Source: Algoriphagus sp. Y33 (GTDB lineage: Bacteria; Bacteroidota; Bacteroidia; Cytophagales; Cyclobacteriaceae). From it: a DNA stretch of 64,000 nt. A program made the translations under genes and the position numbers. Under the pieces are notes generated by a model that was not told the origin of the DNA, made no database searches, and saw only the letters and a list, made by a program, of their open reading frames with translations. The stretch covers positions 1,302,001-1,366,000 of the forward strand of contig NZ_CP061947.1 in the NCBI RefSeq assembly GCF_014838715.1. The letters run 5' to 3'. Below, one piece after another: positions 62,300 through 64,000 of the stretch (the first letter of the stretch is position 1; every line of letters begins with the position of its first letter).

Positions 62300-63433
62300 A
62301 TGTGGAAGTATAAATTAAGTGCATTGGTTTTAATGAACATGTGTTTAGTTGCATGCAAGCAAAATCCAAATAATCTTTTGGAAGATGCCAGATTGAAGTT
62401 AAATGCTGCAAATTACATAAGTTATGATCAATCAGCTTTCTATCCTAATCCCATGGGGACTATTGATACCTTGAAAGCATCTGTTGTTCTTAAGAAAAAT
62501 TCAAGCTCTTTCCTAGGGTATGACTTTTTGTTTCAGAGTAATACTACTGATGATTATTTTAGAAATGGTGAATACAGATTAGTAAAGAAAAATGAAAAAA
62601 TCATAAATATTTTTCCTGTAGAGCAAGCTGACCAAATGGAATCGTCAGTCCGAAGTGGCAGGAATATCCAATTTTCCCCTATGACCTTTTTAAATGAGGA
62701 TGATTGGAGTTATGTAAATGATACCCTTCAAAACACAGTGCGCTATTCTTCCTTTAAAAGAGTAGAAACAGATACCATCATTGATGGAAATGAGATTTAT
62801 ACAGCGCTGTACATCTTCATAAATTCAAAAACCAAGCTCATGGAAAGGTTTGAGCGTAGGAATTTTTACAGGGGGGAATTGTCTCAGACGGTTGTGTATC
62901 GCTACGATGATTATAGTTTCGGTGATGACAATATGGAGTTAACCTATACCATTCCCAAAGATTTTGTAACCGTGCCCTTTGGTCAAAATGACAAAGATAG
63001 AATTACTCATAATCCAGGCGATTCAGCTCCCGACTTTGAAGGGACTGATCTTAATATAAGATTGATTAAAAAAGAAGATTTTCAGGATAAAAAGCTTGTA
63101 CTTATGTTTTCAGTAATCAATTGTGGCTATTGTAAACTGGCAATTGAAAATCTTACAAATGAAAAGTTTCAACTTTCAGAGAGTGTATCTCTTGTGGCTA
63201 TATATCCCTTGGATACTAAAATAAACGTTTCCAGATATATGGAAATATTTGATCCATCATTTCCTGTTATAGCTGAGGCAAAGGTAATTGGGGAGAATTA
63301 CGGCGTATTTGCCTTTCCTACATTTTTTATAATTAATCAATCAGGTGAAATTGATAAAGTAGTTCAAGGCTACCAAAAGGAGTTTTTAGAAAGTCTTCGA
63401 ACTAACAGTCTGTCGAATGATACAGATAGGTGA
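62300..63433 (+). CDS. Thioredoxin-fold (TlpA-like) lipoprotein
   Basis: 377 residues. Signal peptide and lipobox (LVAC, Cys about 19). The N-terminal 240 residues (AANYISYDQSAFYPNP, FKRVETDTIIDGNEIYTALY, NSKTKLMERFERRNFYRGEL) form a beta-rich, LolA-like outer-membrane-lipoprotein fold by appearance. The C-terminal thioredoxin domain starts GDSAPDFEGTDLN, with the active site INCGYC and cis-Pro in FAFPTFFIINQSGEID. Probably a periplasmic disulfide or thiol enzyme. It is the only gene between two hairpin-repeat copies. Confidence 0.85.
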   Translation: MWKYKLSALVLMNMCLVACKQNPNNLLEDARLKLNAANYISYDQSAFYPNPMGTIDTLKASVVLKKNSSSFLGYDFLFQSNTTDDYFRNGEYRLVKKNEKIINIFPVEQADQMESSVRSGRNIQFSPMTFLNEDDWSYVNDTLQNTVRYSSFKRVETDTIIDGNEIYTALYIFINSKTKLMERFERRNFYRGELSQTVVYRYDDYSFGDDNMELTYTIPKDFVTVPFGQNDKDRITHNPGDSAPDFEGTDLNIRLIKKEDFQDKKLVLMFSVINCGYCKLAIENLTNEKFQLSESVSLVAIYPLDTKINVSRYMEIFDPSFPVIAEAKVIGENYGVFAFPTFFIINQSGEIDKVVQGYQKEFLESLRTNSLSNDTDR

Positions 63434-63885
63434 AGCTGGAAAATTCTTCACACACTTTTCGTCAAAAAGCTAATTGTTAATTTAAGGATGAGGATTAGAA
63501 AGAAGTGAGAAGATCTATCGTAAGATTCTAATTATTTGGTATTTACCGTCGGGACTATTTTTTTTCCTTCTGGGAGATTTTCGGTGATATTCCTGAGTAT
63601 GTTGACCCCTCTGATGGATGGTTTTGGTTTTTTAGCGGACATTTTCGACAATCGCTAACTATAATCCCACGGCTCGAAGATCCAAGCCTACCAGCCACAT
63701 AAAGCAAATGAAACTGCTTCCCACATTGGGAAAGATCGTCAAACCAATCACCCGCATCACAGATCTGGAACCGAACCCCATGACTCACTTTCTTTTTTTT
63801 GTCTGCAAAATGACACAGCAGAATGTAGATAATTCTGCTGACCAACTGAAAAACACTACAATTCCCTCACATTTCCTCCCATTTT
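63434..63885. other. Gene-free stretch between TlpA-like gene and hairpin repeat copy 2
   Basis: About 450 bp with no convincing gene. Several short matches to 61100-61430 (AGCGGACATTTTCGACAATC region against GGACTATCGAGAAATC; CGAAG; CAATTCCCTC) suggest a longer, diverged repeat extends left of the hairpin core. Confidence 0.4.
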
Positions 63886-64000
63886 CCCAAAAAATACCCT
63901 AGGATCGACTGTTAAGAAAATGTCCCTTTGGACATTTTTAAGGAGAGGCCAGCATGTAGGGGAGGAAGGACCGAGCGTAAAGAAAATGTCCTGAGGAAAT
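63886..64000 (+). repeat. Hairpin repeat, copy 2 (cut by window end)
   Basis: CCCAAAAAATACCCTAGGAT, CGACTGTTAAG, hairpin AAAATGTCC-CTTT-GGACATTTT, TAAGGAGAGGCCAGC, GAGCGTAAAG and the start of another hairpin AAAATGTCC-TGA-GGA. It is offset from copy 1 by 2,457 bp. The 38 bases before the hairpin arm are identical to copy 1. Confidence 0.8.

Noticed and set aside
63555..63845. 96-codon minus-strand frame near the window end
   Set aside because: Composition and lack of homology-like motifs suggest chance; the stretch instead resembles the repeat-bearing region at 61.1-61.4 kb.
61429..64000. CRISPR array as explanation for the repeated hairpins
   Set aside because: Only two copies 2.4 kb apart, no regular spacers and no cas genes in the window.

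Overview
The window looks like a chromosome segment of a marine or soil Bacteroidota, most likely Cytophagia/Cyclobacteriaceae (Algoriphagus-like). This is an inference from family content (AddAB-like pair, DUF4260, DUF6268, LytTR/LytS pairs, a small protein beginning MPNYVVNN, GlxA-type AraC regulators), from weak Shine-Dalgarno sites, and from several good matches to the Bacteroidota sigma-A promoter (TTTG, about 17-20 nt, TAnnTTTG). No rRNA is present. There is one tRNA, with a CAT anticodon that looks like the lysidine-type tRNA-Ile.

Layout. 0-7 kb: the end of an AddA-like helicase/nuclease, AddB-like partner, valyl-tRNA synthetase and a GreA/B-like factor. 7.5-15.2 kb: a hydrolase, SRPBCC and VOC proteins, an MFS exporter divergent from a GlxA/AraC regulator, a lipoprotein, a DUF4143 ATPase, DUF4260 and a Crp/Fnr regulator. 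15.4-17.4 kb: an AT-rich island with two tandem paralogues of unknown family, one frameshifted in an A8 run. 17.4-25.5 kb: a CocE/NonD hydrolase, fumarylacetoacetase, a CBM9-like protein, a sugar-isomerase-like lipoprotein and a serine hydrolase. 26-31 kb: CreD, small membrane proteins with a winged-helix regulator, and a LytS/LytTR pair. 31-40 kb: miscellaneous metabolism, a membrane-anchored MutS-like ATPase, the agmatine-to-putrescine pair aguB-aguA, a site-2 protease and a YihX-like phosphatase. 40.8-50.1 kb: a second LytS/LytTR pair beside a complete tripartite RND efflux operon (TolC, adaptor, pump) with two small outer-membrane/secreted genes. The adaptor gene is preceded by two exact-length 91-bp tandem repeats.

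50.1-56.1 kb is a graveyard of decayed mobile and defence genes: an IS200-type Y1 transposase relic fused in frame to an AraC regulator, a TetX-like monooxygenase, an IS66 relic, a DUF1016 nuclease fragment, a frameshifted zeta-toxin module, a secreted SNase-like gene with two in-frame stops, and a truncated IS3. 56.2-58.1 kb is a TetR-controlled three-gene operon with a visible promoter and operator. 59.2-61.0 kb is an AbiEi/AbiEii-type toxin-antitoxin pair behind a perfect 38-bp palindrome.

The last 3 kb hold a single TlpA-like gene bracketed by two copies of a hairpin-bearing repeat set 2,457 bp apart. At least four families of short dispersed intergenic repeats are visible across the window. 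Several have hairpins whose two arms change together between copies. The most unusual candidates for a new system are this hairpin-repeat-bounded cassette, the 15.4-16.9 kb paralogue pair, and the 91-bp leader duplication ahead of the efflux adaptor.
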